The notes under the pieces are model-generated. The model searched no databases and had not been told where the DNA came from. It saw only the letters and a program-made list of their open reading frames with translations. From contig NZ_NCSU01000008.1 in assembly GCF_002088945.1 (NCBI RefSeq), positions 1 through 64,000 of the forward strand: a stretch of DNA of 64,000 nucleotides. Direction: 5' to 3'. The DNA comes from Henriciella pelagia (GTDB lineage Bacteria; Pseudomonadota; Alphaproteobacteria; Caulobacterales; Hyphomonadaceae). A program made the translations under genes and the position numbers. Shown here one piece after another: positions 51,150 to 60,733 of this stretch (position 1 is its first letter; each line of letters starts with the position of its first letter).

Positions 51150-53786
51150 CTAGAAGCCATAGCTGAAGCCGAGATACAGCGTCTGGCCGACATATTCCCA
51201 TTCGGTGCGCTGTTGCTCGTCACCGCCCTGGAATTCGCTGGTCGGTTCATTGTTGATGTTCACCGCCTCGGCGAAGATCTTGAAGTCCGGCATGACCTCA
51301 TAGGACACTTTTGCGTCCCAGCGGCCGAACTCGCCCTGGTCGAGATTGACCGAGGAGTCGTTGAGGTTCACGTCGGTCAGGAAGCTGTCATTGTAGGCAT
51401 AGCTCACTGACGCGTCGAAGCCGTGATTCTGGTAGAAGGCGGTGAAGGCATAGGTCTGCTCGGCCTGGTTCAGGAGGGGCAGGGTCTGGCCGTTCACTTC
51501 GGTCTCGCCATCAAGGAAGGTTGCCGAGGCTGACACGCCGAAACCATCCAGCGCATCTGGCAGGAACGGATCAAGCTGCGTCTGGGCGATCAGCTCAAGG
51601 CCTTTCAGCTCGCTGCTACCGGCATTGATGGTGGTCGAGATGTTAAGCTCGGTCAGGCCCGTCGTATCGACAGCGCCGGCAAGACCGCGCGCGGCAAGAG
51701 CGGCATTGATGGTGTCGGTGGTGGTGTAACGCTCGGAGACGCCGACGAGATCGTCCGAGATATCCTTGTAGAAGACCGCCGCTGAGAGCAGGGTGAGGTC
51801 GTTCGGATACCATTCGATGCTGGCGTCATAATTCCACGACACGCGGGCTTCGAGCTCCGGATTGCCGATGGAGAGGCCAGCAATGCCGAGCTCTTCGGAA
51901 TAGGATGACCGCGGCGCGATGGCATCGAAGTCCGGGCGTCCGAGCGCGCGGGTCACCGATGCACGCAGGATCAGGTCTTCGGTGACATTGTAGTTGGCGA
52001 GTAGGCTCGGCAGGACGGTGACATAGTCGCCGCCATCGCTGATGCGCTGGGCTTCGCCGTCTTCGAGGAGGTAGCCCTGGGAGTCGACATCTGTGGCCTC
52101 GACACGGACACCGCCGATGAGTTCCAGCGGGCCGAATTCGCGCACACCCATGAGATAGGCGGCGAGCACAGTTTCGGTGATGTCATAGTCGGCGGCATAA
52201 TCCTGGACGAAAGTGGCGCCTTCGTTCAGCTCGAAATAGGCGGCATTGGCCGGGTCCGCGAGGAAGGCGTCCATCGCATCGACATCCATGAAGATATTTG
52301 GCGCGCAGCCTTTCTCGAAGCAATTGGTGAATGCCCCATTGGTAAAGGCTGGCGAGGTACCGAGGTCCAGGTCGCTGGTGCCTGGATCGAAGCGAAGGGT
52401 TTCATGGTCCCAGCTTCGATCTGTCTGGCGGGCCTTCACACCGGTCTTGAACCAGGTGACCTCATCCATGTCCCAGCGCAGGTCGAGCTGGCCTGTGAGG
52501 CCGTCTTCCTGCATGTCGGAATTCTTGAAGCGGGCGCGCCGGAAAGGCAGGAGAGACGGATCCTGGCGGTCCGGTGTGCCGGCATCGGGGGTGATGTCGA
52601 CAATGCCGTCGCCAGATATCGTGAAGGTGCCGGGGCCGAAATCGCGTCCGGACCGCCATTCCCAATAGGAATATGGCTCGCTGATCTCGTTCTGGTTCGC
52701 GATGACTTCGTAATTGAGCGTGAAGGCGTCAATGATGTTCTCGCCGCCCGCTGCGAAGGAGAAGACCTTCTTTTCGGCGTCCTCAAGGCGGATATTCGCG
52801 GCAATGCGGTTCAGGCCGACCGTGCCGGATGTCGGCGTGTCGAAGACGATGTCATTGTCGAAGTTCTGCTCATACCGGTTGCGGTGCTGGTACTCGTCCC
52901 AGCTGCCATAGAAGGCGCGCGCGAAATATCTCGAATTGGTGTCGGGGCGAAGCTCGACCATGCCATTGAGGTTCAGGCGTTCGCGGCCGATGACGTAATA
53001 GTTGTTCTTGACGTTCTGGGGCGCAGAGCCACCGACCGATCCGGTGACCGGGTCGGCATCATAGCTCAGCCAGTCGTCGCCATAATAGCCGGGCGCGATA
53101 TATTCGCGGTCAGACCATGAGCCTCCAACCAGCCAGCCGAACTTGCCGTCCATGGCCTTGCCGGACAGCGTGCCGTCGATGCCGTATGGGTCTTCGCCGC
53201 CATAGGCATTGGATTCGGGCTCGATCTCTTCAAAGCCGTAACGGGCGGTGAGATAGCCGTAGAAATCGTCCGGGCGGTCAAAGGGGGACTTGGTCTCGAC
53301 ATTGACCGTGCCGCCAATGCCCTGGGCGTCCATATCGGCGGTCGGGGCCTTGATGACCTGAACCGAGCCGAGCACGCCGCCCGCGATGATATCGAGCGGG
53401 GCATTGCGGCCGCCGCCTTCGGTCTCTGGCGAGCCGATATTGGCGCCATTGATGGTGACATTGTTCAGCGACGGGTTGATGCCACGGATCTGGACATAGC
53501 GGCCTTCGCCCTTCTCGACGAGCATGCTGACGCCGGCGAGGCGGTTGAGACTTTCGCCGACATTCTTGTCGGGCAGCTGGCCGAGTTCATCGGCGCCGAG
53601 CGCTTCGATGATCTGCAGCGCGTCGCGCTTGTCCTCAATGCCTCGCTGACGCGAGAGCAGGGTGCCCTCTACAACGACCTTGTCGAGCTTGAATTCGTCT
53701 TCGGATGCGGGCTGATTGTCCTGCGCGGAGGCGTGCTGGCCGGCGAGCAGGATGGCGCTGGAAAGCAGCAGTGATTGTCTGATCAT
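51150..53786 (-). CDS. TonB-dependent outer-membrane receptor (TonB-Xanth-Caul type)
   Basis: An 878-residue receptor with a signal peptide (SSAILLAGQHASAQ), a plug domain with LGQLPDKNVGESLNRLAGVSM, VQIRGINPSLNNVTINGANI and GIGGTVNVETKSP, and a long beta-barrel ending LYLGFSYGF. These features match receptors frequent in Caulobacter and Xanthomonas that import carbohydrates or other large compounds using the TonB-ExbBD energy system. The following lipoprotein may process or bind the substrate. The substrate is not evident. Confidence 0.93.
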   Translation of the reverse strand: MIRQSLLLSSAILLAGQHASAQDNQPASEDEFKLDKVVVEGTLLSRQRGIEDKRDALQIIEALGADELGQLPDKNVGESLNRLAGVSMLVEKGEGRYVQIRGINPSLNNVTINGANIGSPETEGGGRNAPLDIIAGGVLGSVQVIKAPTADMDAQGIGGTVNVETKSPFDRPDDFYGYLTARYGFEEIEPESNAYGGEDPYGIDGTLSGKAMDGKFGWLVGGSWSDREYIAPGYYGDDWLSYDADPVTGSVGGSAPQNVKNNYYVIGRERLNLNGMVELRPDTNSRYFARAFYGSWDEYQHRNRYEQNFDNDIVFDTPTSGTVGLNRIAANIRLEDAEKKVFSFAAGGENIIDAFTLNYEVIANQNEISEPYSYWEWRSGRDFGPGTFTISGDGIVDITPDAGTPDRQDPSLLPFRRARFKNSDMQEDGLTGQLDLRWDMDEVTWFKTGVKARQTDRSWDHETLRFDPGTSDLDLGTSPAFTNGAFTNCFEKGCAPNIFMDVDAMDAFLADPANAAYFELNEGATFVQDYAADYDITETVLAAYLMGVREFGPLELIGGVRVEATDVDSQGYLLEDGEAQRISDGGDYVTVLPSLLANYNVTEDLILRASVTRALGRPDFDAIAPRSSYSEELGIAGLSIGNPELEARVSWNYDASIEWYPNDLTLLSAAVFYKDISDDLVGVSERYTTTDTINAALAARGLAGAVDTTGLTELNISTTINAGSSELKGLELIAQTQLDPFLPDALDGFGVSASATFLDGETEVNGQTLPLLNQAEQTYAFTAFYQNHGFDASVSYAYNDSFLTDVNLNDSSVNLDQGEFGRWDAKVSYEVMPDFKIFAEAVNINNEPTSEFQGGDEQQRTEWEYVGQTLYLGFSYGF

Positions 53787-53969
53787 TAGGATACCCCCTC
53801 GGTAAGATCGGGGGCGTCCTATCCAGAGTCAGGCACAGGATTTGTGACGGAAACGACAAATATTTCTGACAGCCAACCGCCGATTAAAGCTGGAGTCGAG
53901 GCGGGCAATCGCGCAGGTGGAAAACAGCGCGTTCGTGAGAATTTGGCGCCTGCGTGTTGTCTTTCTGCA

Positions 53970-54596
53970 TCATGCGCCGGAAGGGGCGTCTTCGGCTTCC
54001 GGCGCGGCGGATTTGCGCCTTGCGAAGGGTTTGCGGATCCAGTCTGCGCGCTCTTCCATCTTGCGAAGTTCGCCGTCGAGTTTCGCCATGGTGCGTGACA
54101 TGTCGGCGCTGTCTTCCCTGCGCCAGGCACGTTCGGCCTGCGCGATGGCCCAGGCGATTGCGGTGGAACGGAGCGGCTTTGGCAGGTCGCCCTTTTTGTC
54201 GAGGCCGGAACAGACCATTGCCCATTCGGCGGACGCCTGGCGGCTGGCCAGCAAGGCGATCATGCGGAGAGGCTGGGTCTGGCGCCATTTCATCAGGGAG
54301 AGCAGGGCCGGGCGATGCGCCTCCATCGCCTCGAAGCGCATCATGATGACATCGAACAGGCGGGTGCGCGGGGTCTCATCGGCGTCGAATGAGCCTTCGC
54401 TCATCGCCTTGTCGAAATAGGCTTCGACTGCGTCCGCAATCGTGTCCTTGTCACCGACTGTGTGAAAGTCTTCGAGCTTCAGCTCGGCCTTGTCGGCGAT
54501 GGCGGCGAGGGTCAGTTCGCTCCAGTCCGTCCCGGCGGCAAGCTCAAGGGCGGCGCGGACGCCTTTTTCGAGAATCTGCTTGTTGGTGTCGCTCAT
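53970..54596 (-). CDS. COQ9-like/TetR fold protein
   Basis: A 208-residue helical protein. The N-terminal segment is TetR-like (ILEKGVRAALELAAGTDWSELTLAAIADKAEL), and the C-terminal COQ9-type part has RTRLFDVIMMRFEAMEAHRPALLSLM. In ubiquinone synthesis COQ9 presents intermediates; the bacterial variants are annotated as TetR or COQ9-like. It is the last gene of a proC-related minus-strand group. Basic tail. Start ATG at 54596. Confidence 0.75.
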   Translation of the reverse strand: MSDTNKQILEKGVRAALELAAGTDWSELTLAAIADKAELKLEDFHTVGDKDTIADAVEAYFDKAMSEGSFDADETPRTRLFDVIMMRFEAMEAHRPALLSLMKWRQTQPLRMIALLASRQASAEWAMVCSGLDKKGDLPKPLRSTAIAWAIAQAERAWRREDSADMSRTMAKLDGELRKMEERADWIRKPFARRKSAAPEAEDAPSGA

Positions 54597-54610
54597 GGGG
54601 CACTCCCTGG

Positions 54611-55420
54611 CTATTCGCCGGAGAGCTCACGGTCCCGTCTGACTGCGGCTGCAACGGCCTCTTCCATTAGAGATGGCATCGCACCGTCCCGCATCAAGAC
54701 GTCGAGTGCGGCCTTTGTCACGCCGCCGGGTGAGGTGACATTCTCGCGGAGCGTGGATGGCGGCTCATCTGAGGACATCATCAGCGCGCCGGCCCCTTCA
54801 ACGGTTTTTCGGGCCAGGCGAAGTGCCATGTCAGCGTCGAGGCCATGCGCGACGCCTGCCGCTGCCATGACTTCTGCGAGGAGGAAGCCGTAAGCCGGGC
54901 CGCAGCCGGAGATCGCGGTCGCCGCTGATATCTTGTCTTCGGTGATCGGGCCCTCAACATCGCCGAGCGGGGACAGGAGCTTGTGCAATGCGTTCGCATC
55001 GTCTGCAGATGCCGTCTGCGGCAGGCAGAGGAGCGTCATGCCCTTGCCGATGAGGCCCGGCGTATTCGGCATGGCGCGGGCGACGCGGGGCGTGCCGAGG
55101 CCGGTGGCCAGCCCATCCAGCGTGATGCCGGCCATGATGGAGAGGACGAGCGTGTCTGGCCCGACGAAGGCTTTGAGTTCATCACTGATGGTGCCGAAGA
55201 CTTGCGGCTTTACGGCGACGACGAGCGTTGCAGCAGGCGACGGAGCCGGATTGAGCCTGATCTTGCCGTTCGCTTCCCAAGCTTTCAGCTGATCGGAGGG
55301 CTTTGGATCGTGAACGGCAATCTGGCCTTCATAGCCCGATTGTATCCACCCTCCCGCAAGAGCAGATCCCATCCGCCCGCCGCCGACGAGGGTCAGTCCG
55401 GCATCAGGGCGCGTCATCAA
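54611..55420 (-). CDS. proC: Pyrroline-5-carboxylate reductase
   Basis: A 269-residue NAD(P)H reductase with GLTLVGGGRMGSALAGGW (dinucleotide loop), VVAVKPQVF, ARAMPNTPGLIGKGMT, ISGCGPAYGFLLAEVM and TSPGGVTKAALDVL. It makes proline from P5C. Four bases after the YbjN-like gene; typical of alphaproteobacteria, where the YbjN-ProC pair is conserved. Confidence 0.96.
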   Translation of the reverse strand: MMTRPDAGLTLVGGGRMGSALAGGWIQSGYEGQIAVHDPKPSDQLKAWEANGKIRLNPAPSPAATLVVAVKPQVFGTISDELKAFVGPDTLVLSIMAGITLDGLATGLGTPRVARAMPNTPGLIGKGMTLLCLPQTASADDANALHKLLSPLGDVEGPITEDKISAATAISGCGPAYGFLLAEVMAAAGVAHGLDADMALRLARKTVEGAGALMMSSDEPPSTLRENVTSPGGVTKAALDVLMRDGAMPSLMEEAVAAAVRRDRELSGE

Positions 55421-55423
55421 TTG

Positions 55424-55927
55424 TCAGGCTTCGCCGTCTGTTTCGAAGAGCGCCGCGTCGATCGCTTCTTCCGGTGACTTGCCGGCCCAGATCACGAAGT
55501 TGAAGGCCGGGACGAACATGTTCACGGCATCGGTCGCTGCTGCAAGCACGGCGCGAATTTCTCCGGGTTCTGCCTCATCGCGGTCAAGCAGCGGCAGCGT
55601 GTGGCGGAACAGCAGGACACTGTCTTCGATCCAGTAGTCGAAATGGCCGAGCCAGAGGCGCTCATTCGCCATCAGGACGAGCTTGGAGATCGCCTGCTGG
55701 CGGGCAGCGGTCGGCTTGAGGTCGAGCGTCAGCGTGAAGTGCAAGGCCGGTGGCTCACGGCGGGCGGCGAAAAGCGCGCCCATCTCGCCCCAGCGGCTCT
55801 GGGCAATGCACTGGATGGCAGCATCCTCATCGCGCTGATGTTCCCATCCTGCGCTTTCGAGACATGCTTCGACGAGATCCAGAGGATCTGCAATATTCTC
55901 TGTTGACTGTTCGAGGTTGAGGCTCAT
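55424..55927 (-). CDS. YbjN domain protein
   Basis: A 167-residue YbjN-like protein with NIADPLDLVEACLESAGWEH, LHFTLTLDLKPTAARQQAIS and WIEDSVLLFRHTLPLLDRDE. It resembles type III secretion chaperones in fold. Widely placed directly before proC; its function is not clear, and a regulatory or chaperone role is suggested for the family. Confidence 0.9.
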   Translation of the reverse strand: MSLNLEQSTENIADPLDLVEACLESAGWEHQRDEDAAIQCIAQSRWGEMGALFAARREPPALHFTLTLDLKPTAARQQAISKLVLMANERLWLGHFDYWIEDSVLLFRHTLPLLDRDEAEPGEIRAVLAAATDAVNMFVPAFNFVIWAGKSPEEAIDAALFETDGEA

Positions 55928-56150
55928 CGGCTTGGTCCTCCGAATCGGCGTGACGGCTTGTCACCAATCGGGACGGTAACACGGGGGCGCGTCCCTGCAA
56001 CCGCTCTTCCCCCAAGAGTTGTGGACGGCTGGTCCCGCTGCCTCGCATGTAGGCAGGCTTGGCGCAAACACAGATCGCAGTTAAGGGCTTAATCGTTGCA
56101 GGATGAGCTGGACAGGATCGTGCCGCGATCTGGGCGAGGAACGACAGATC

Positions 56151-56924
56151 ATGAAGATGCATTTGCGTTTGAGTTGGCCGGTTCTGGCCGTGGCCCTCAC
56201 ATCCTGCGGCTTTGTCTCCAGCAAACCGGATGCCCTCATTGCAGTGGCGTCCAACTTCACCGCGACGGCCGACCTGCTCGAAGAGGCGTTTGAGGCCGCA
56301 TACGATTTTGATGTGGATATCGTGTCGGGGGCGACCGGGCAGCTCTATGCGCAGATTACGAATGGCGCGCCTTTCGATGTGTTTCTCGCCGCCGATGTCA
56401 CGCGCCCTCTGATGCTGGAAGAGGCCGGGCTCATCGTTGATGGCAGCCGGTTCACCTATGCTGTCGGGGCGCTGGCGCTCTGGACGGCAAATATCGAGAA
56501 TGTCCCGAGGGACGATAGCGACATCGCCGCCGTGCTGCTTGAAAGCCGGTTTCAGAGCCTCGCCATCGCCAATCCCGATCTTGCCCCTTATGGCGCTGCT
56601 GCGATGCAGGCTCTGGAAGCCCTCGGCCTGGTCGAACGTGTCGAAGACAGGATCGTGCGCGGCGCCAATATCGGGCAGGTGTTTGCGCTGGTCAGCACGG
56701 GCAGTGCCGAGTTCGGCTTTGTTGCGCAGTCGCAGATTACTACGGCCGGGAGTATCGGCTGGAGCCTGGCGGTGCCGGCAGAGCTGCATGACCCGATTCT
56801 GCAGGATGGTGTGCTGCTCCAGCGGGCGGCCGAGAACGACGCGGCTCGAGCTTTCATCGCCTTTCTTCGTTCGAGCGAAGGGCATGACATCATTGAGCGG
56901 CACGATTACCGCGTGCCCGAATGA
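56151..56924 (+). CDS. modA: Molybdate ABC transporter substrate-binding protein
   Basis: A 257-residue periplasmic binding protein; the signal peptide ends in a lipobox-like LTSC (Cys19). Family segments are LIAVASNFTATADLLEEAFE, VSGATGQLYAQITNGAPFDVFLAAD, GALALW, GAAAMQALEALG, GANIGQVFALVSTGSAEFGFVAQSQ and the end FIAFLRSSEGHDII. It delivers molybdate or tungstate to ModBC. First gene of the operon; ATG at 56151 gives the signal peptide. Confidence 0.93.
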   Translation: MKMHLRLSWPVLAVALTSCGFVSSKPDALIAVASNFTATADLLEEAFEAAYDFDVDIVSGATGQLYAQITNGAPFDVFLAADVTRPLMLEEAGLIVDGSRFTYAVGALALWTANIENVPRDDSDIAAVLLESRFQSLAIANPDLAPYGAAAMQALEALGLVERVEDRIVRGANIGQVFALVSTGSAEFGFVAQSQITTAGSIGWSLAVPAELHDPILQDGVLLQRAAENDAARAFIAFLRSSEGHDIIERHDYRVPE

Positions 56925-57595
56925 TGGTGGATTTCGGCCCAGTCCTTCTCAGCCTGCAATTGGCGCTGGTTACGACGGTCATCCTGTTCGTGCTGGCCCT
57001 GCCGCTGGCCTACTGGCTGGCAATGACGCGCTCGCGGCTGAAGCCGGTGGTGGAGGCGGTGACGGCCTTGCCGCTGGTCCTGCCGCCGACCGTGATCGGC
57101 TTCTACCTGCTGATCGCGATGAACCCGACCGCGCCAATCGGCAGTTTCTGGGTATCTGTCATGGGCGATACGCTGGTCTTTTCATTCTCCGGACTGGTCG
57201 TTGCGTCGATCCTCTATTCGCTGCCATTCATGGTGCAGCCGCTGCAGTCTGCATTTGAGGCTGTCGGGCGAGGGCCGATGGAGGCAGCGGCAATGCTGCG
57301 CGCGTCGAAGCTGGATGCTTTCCGGTCGGTGATGCTTCCAGCCTCCCGGCGCGGCGTGATAACGGCCTGTGTGCTCACCTTCGCGCACACGATTGGCGAA
57401 TTTGGTGTGGTGCTGATGGTGGGCGGCAATATTCCGGACCGCACGCGCGTCGTGTCGATTGCCGTTTATGAGCATGTTGAATCGGTCAGTTATGGCGAGG
57501 CTCATATCCTGTCGGCGGGCCTGCTCATCTTTTCCTTTGTGGTGCTGTTCGCGGTCTACGCGCTGAACCGGAGGCATGCTGTCCGTGTCGGCTGA
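56921..57595 (+). CDS. modB: Molybdate ABC transporter permease
   Basis: A 224-residue permease with six helices, the conserved EAAAMLRASKLDAF (EAA loop) and AHTIGEFGVVLMVGGNIP. It overlaps modA (ATGATG, start at 56921 or 56924) and modC. Inner membrane. Length typical. Confidence 0.95.
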   Translation: MMVDFGPVLLSLQLALVTTVILFVLALPLAYWLAMTRSRLKPVVEAVTALPLVLPPTVIGFYLLIAMNPTAPIGSFWVSVMGDTLVFSFSGLVVASILYSLPFMVQPLQSAFEAVGRGPMEAAAMLRASKLDAFRSVMLPASRRGVITACVLTFAHTIGEFGVVLMVGGNIPDRTRVVSIAVYEHVESVSYGEAHILSAGLLIFSFVVLFAVYALNRRHAVRVG

Positions 57596-58682
57596 GCTGC
57601 TCTCCTGCCACTTCCGCCTGAGACGAAAGGGATTTGACCTGCGCGTCGCGGAGGCCATTCCACTCGAGGGTGTCACGGCGGTGTTCGGGCCGAGCGGCAG
57701 CGGCAAGACAACCCTGCTGCGCTGTATCGCCGGGCTGGACGTGCCGGAGGAAGGCGGCGTGCGGCTCGGTGATCAGGACTGGGTGCGCGATGGCAAGACG
57801 CTCGTGAAGCCTCAGCACCGCAGGGTTGGTCTTGTGTTCCAGGATGGACGGCTGTTCCAGCATCTGAGCGTAGAGGGCAACCTGGACTATGCCGACCGGC
57901 GCAGCCGCAAGGATGGAAACGGGATATCCGTCGGCGATGTGGTCGAGGCGACGGGGATCACGCCGCTTCTGAAACGCCCGGTTGAAGGCCTTTCAGGCGG
58001 CGAGACGCGCCGGGTTGCGCTGGCGCGGGCCATAGTTTCGCGCCCGCGTCTGCTGTTGCTGGATGAGCCGCTATCTGGGCTTGACCGTGCGGCCCGGCGG
58101 GAGCTTCTGCCCTATCTGAGAGACTTGCCGGAGCGCTTTGGAATTCCGGCGCTTTTTGTCAGCCACGACATCGAAGAGGTCACCGCACTCGCCGATCGCG
58201 TGCTGGTGCTGCAGGGGGGCAATGTGACAGCGCATGGGCCGATTGGTGACGTGCTGAACATGCTCGACCTTGCCCCGCTCACCGACGGCGCGCGGCAGGG
58301 CAGCGTTGTTGAGGCTGTGGTCAGGTCTCACGATCCCGGCCTCGGGGTGACGCAGGTCGATCTGAAAGGACAGGCCTTGCACCTGCCCCTGAATGAAAGT
58401 CTCGCAGAAAATTCCGTCGTACGATTGTTCGTGGATGCCCGGGATGTCTCGATTGCCTTGACGCGTCCGACGGGGCTCAGCATCCGAAACATCCTGCCGG
58501 TCAGGATCACTGCCCTGTCTCCTGAGGCGGGCGGGGTCGAGATTGATCTCAGCGTGTTGCCGGGAACCGGGACGCTGAAATCCCGCATCACGAGGGCCGC
58601 TCTTCGCGACCTCGACCTGGTGGTCGGCCAGGAGGTGTTCGCCCTGATCAAGAGTGTCAGCCTTGCCGGGCAAAATAATTGA
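57576..58682 (+). CDS. modC: Molybdate ABC transporter ATP-binding protein
   Basis: A 368-residue ATPase with Walker A GPSGSGKTT, the Q-loop in VFQDGRLF, signature LSGGETRR, Walker B LLLLDEPLSGLD and the H-loop SHD; the C-terminal 70 residues form the TOBE molybdate-binding domain. It overlaps modB by 20 bases. Powers import of molybdate. Confidence 0.95.
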   Translation: MLSVSAELLSCHFRLRRKGFDLRVAEAIPLEGVTAVFGPSGSGKTTLLRCIAGLDVPEEGGVRLGDQDWVRDGKTLVKPQHRRVGLVFQDGRLFQHLSVEGNLDYADRRSRKDGNGISVGDVVEATGITPLLKRPVEGLSGGETRRVALARAIVSRPRLLLLDEPLSGLDRAARRELLPYLRDLPERFGIPALFVSHDIEEVTALADRVLVLQGGNVTAHGPIGDVLNMLDLAPLTDGARQGSVVEAVVRSHDPGLGVTQVDLKGQALHLPLNESLAENSVVRLFVDARDVSIALTRPTGLSIRNILPVRITALSPEAGGVEIDLSVLPGTGTLKSRITRAALRDLDLVVGQEVFALIKSVSLAGQNN

Positions 58683-58769
58683 CGCTTTTGCACCGGATGG
58701 CGGGAACCTGTGGCAGGTGAGCCAGTTTGGAGAACCGGTGGTCCGATTGCTTGAAGTGGAGTTTTGTCG

Positions 58770-59462
58770 ATGCCCAACATGTCTGGTTCGGCTGCCGAAA
58801 TGCCTGTGTCGTATGCTTTTCCGGAAGCCATTGAGCTTCAGCGCCGAACGGACACGCCCCCTCCCGGAGCATGGCATGAGCCGATGGAAAGCCGCTACGA
58901 GTTTCGATGCTGGCCGAACAATTGCCAGACAGATGAGATGACGAAGTTCTTTGCGAGCTGGGACCGGGTCGACGATAGCCGGCGGACGGACACATATATC
59001 TTCAGGAAGGGGTGCTGCGACCTGCTCATGAAGTTGCGTGACCAGACCCATTTCCAGGTCAAGCGCAAGCTCGGCCAACGCGGCCAGATTGATCTCTGGG
59101 GCCTGCAGTTCTCGTCTGCCATGCCGCTCCAGGACGATGTGCGGCGATGGCTTTCGAACGCGTGCGAGTTTTCGCCCTTCAACAAGGGAAAATGGTCGCA
59201 GTCGGCGCATGCTTTTCTGTGTCAGGTCTCCATCGAACCGGAGTGGGATTTCCTGCCCGTGAGCAAGAGCCGGTCAAGGTTCAGGAAGGGAAAGCTTACC
59301 GGAGAAGTGACGCTGGTCTCGACCAGGGGATGCTCCATGCATTCTGTCGCGGTCGAGTCCGAGGACGCTCTCGTGCTGGAGGAGTGCATATCCGCTGAGC
59401 CGTTTGCCGGACTCGCAAACCGCGATTATGGCGCTGCGCTGCGCGAATATCTTCGGCGCTAG
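58770..59462 (+). CDS. Hypothetical protein, possibly CYTH-like
   Basis: A 230-residue protein. The stretch from about residue 39 (SRYEFRCWPNNC, RTDTYIFRK, LLMKLRDQTHFQVKRKLGQ) resembles the beginning of a CYTH/triphosphate-tunnel fold (EXEXK-like basic and acidic strands), but I am not sure. Start at 58770 has GGAG eight bases upstream; a second possible start is at 58884 (MESRYEF). It follows modC by 87 bases and ends one base before the convergent ubiK gene. Confidence 0.55.
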   Translation: MPNMSGSAAEMPVSYAFPEAIELQRRTDTPPPGAWHEPMESRYEFRCWPNNCQTDEMTKFFASWDRVDDSRRTDTYIFRKGCCDLLMKLRDQTHFQVKRKLGQRGQIDLWGLQFSSAMPLQDDVRRWLSNACEFSPFNKGKWSQSAHAFLCQVSIEPEWDFLPVSKSRSRFRKGKLTGEVTLVSTRGCSMHSVAVESEDALVLEECISAEPFAGLANRDYGAALREYLRR

Positions 59463-59708
59463 CTAGCCTTTCCTTTTTTCCAGCGCCTCGACGCGTTTCT
59501 CCAGCGCCTCGACCTGCTCAAGTGCCTTGAGGGCGATGGCCTTCAGGGCTTCGACTTCGTCGCGTTCGGCAAGATCCATGTCGGCGATCATGGAGCGGAC
59601 GCGGGCCTGCATGGCGGTTTTTGCTTCATCTCCAGCTGCGCGTGCGGCGCCCATTGCGCCCGTCATCAGGCCTGCAAGGTCATCTAGCATTGGATTTGTT
59701 CCGGCCAT
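59463..59708 (-). CDS. ubiK: Ubiquinone biosynthesis accessory factor UbiK (BMFP-type)
   Basis: An 81-residue coiled-coil protein with the BMFP pattern: NPMLDDLAGLMTGAMGAARA at the start, then VRSMIADMDLAERDEVEALK and a heptad C-terminus (LEQVEALEKRVEALEK). It assists UbiJ in ubiquinone synthesis and is often placed near lgt. The convergent hypothetical gene abuts its stop. Confidence 0.88.
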   Translation of the reverse strand: MAGTNPMLDDLAGLMTGAMGAARAAGDEAKTAMQARVRSMIADMDLAERDEVEALKAIALKALEQVEALEKRVEALEKRKG

Positions 59709-59794
59709 GTGGTTACTCCTTGCCGCAGAATGTGAGGCTGACTAGTCAGTGGCCTTCGACATAGGACAGGTCGCTTCAAGGGGAAAGACGACGA

Positions 59795-60733
59795 ATGTAC
59801 GCACTGATGACGAGCGCGCTCAGCTTTCCGGAGTTCAGCCCGGCGCTGATCGAGATCGATCTGGGCTTTGCCGGCCTCGGCAGCTTTCCCATCCGCTGGT
59901 ATGCGCTGGCCTATATTGCCGGCCTGGTGATTGGCTGGCGCTATGCGCTGGCGCTTGCGGCGCGTCCGAAGCTGTGGGGCGGCACGAGCCCGGCCACCAA
60001 GGACGATATTGACGACCTGCTGTTCTACGCAACGCTGGGCGTGATCCTCGGCGGGCGGATCGGCTATATCCTGTTTTACCAGCTGCCCTTCCAGTTCGAC
60101 AGCGTGCAGCGCGACCCGATGAGCCTGCTGCGTATCTGGGAAGGCGGCATGTCCTTCCATGGCGGGCTTCTGGGCGTGACGATTGCGATCCTGCTGGTCG
60201 CCAAGCAGCGCGGTGTGAAGCTGATGTCGATTGGCGACATTGCCGGTGTCGTGACGCCGATTGGCCTGTTCCTTGGCCGCTGCGCGAACTTCATCAATGC
60301 CGAGCTTTATGGCCGCCATACGGACGCGTCGGTCGGCATGGTGTTCCCAGAAGGCAATGCTGGCGGCACGCCATCGGCCTATGACTGGAACGCCAATGCG
60401 TGGGTCTATACCGGCAATGAGATGCCGCGCCATCCGAGCCAGCTTTATGAGGCGACGCTGGAAGGCCTCGTCCCTGCTATCGTGATTTCAGTCCTCGTCT
60501 GGAAGTTCGGCCTGTTGAAACGTCCGGGCCTCGCAGCGGGGCTGTTCCTGCTGTTCTATGGTGCCGGCCGGACCATCTCCGAACAGTTCCGCGAGCCTGA
60601 CAGCTTTACCTGGGGCGTGATGCCGGACTGGCTGACCATGGGCCAGCTCCTGTCGCTTCCGATGTGGATCGGTGGCGCTTTCCTTGTCTGGAATGCGCTG
60701 CGCAAGCCGCCAGTCAGCACTGCGGGGGCATGA
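59795..60733 (+). CDS. lgt: Prolipoprotein diacylglyceryl transferase
   Basis: A 312-residue inner-membrane enzyme. The hallmark GRCANFINAELYGR is present, with EGGMSFHGGLLGV, the family start IRWYALAYIAGLVIGW and FREPDSFTWGVMPDWLTMGQ. It adds diacylglycerol to the lipobox Cys; the window encodes several substrates (lipocalin, lipoproteins). Overlaps midA by four bases. ATG at 59795 follows GGGGAAAGACG. Confidence 0.96.
   Translation: MYALMTSALSFPEFSPALIEIDLGFAGLGSFPIRWYALAYIAGLVIGWRYALALAARPKLWGGTSPATKDDIDDLLFYATLGVILGGRIGYILFYQLPFQFDSVQRDPMSLLRIWEGGMSFHGGLLGVTIAILLVAKQRGVKLMSIGDIAGVVTPIGLFLGRCANFINAELYGRHTDASVGMVFPEGNAGGTPSAYDWNANAWVYTGNEMPRHPSQLYEATLEGLVPAIVISVLVWKFGLLKRPGLAAGLFLLFYGAGRTISEQFREPDSFTWGVMPDWLTMGQLLSLPMWIGGAFLVWNALRKPPVSTAGA

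Noticed and set aside
58071-59210. Minus-strand 379-codon frame opposite modC
   Set aside because: Shadow frame in high-GC DNA, contradicted by ModC Walker motifs.
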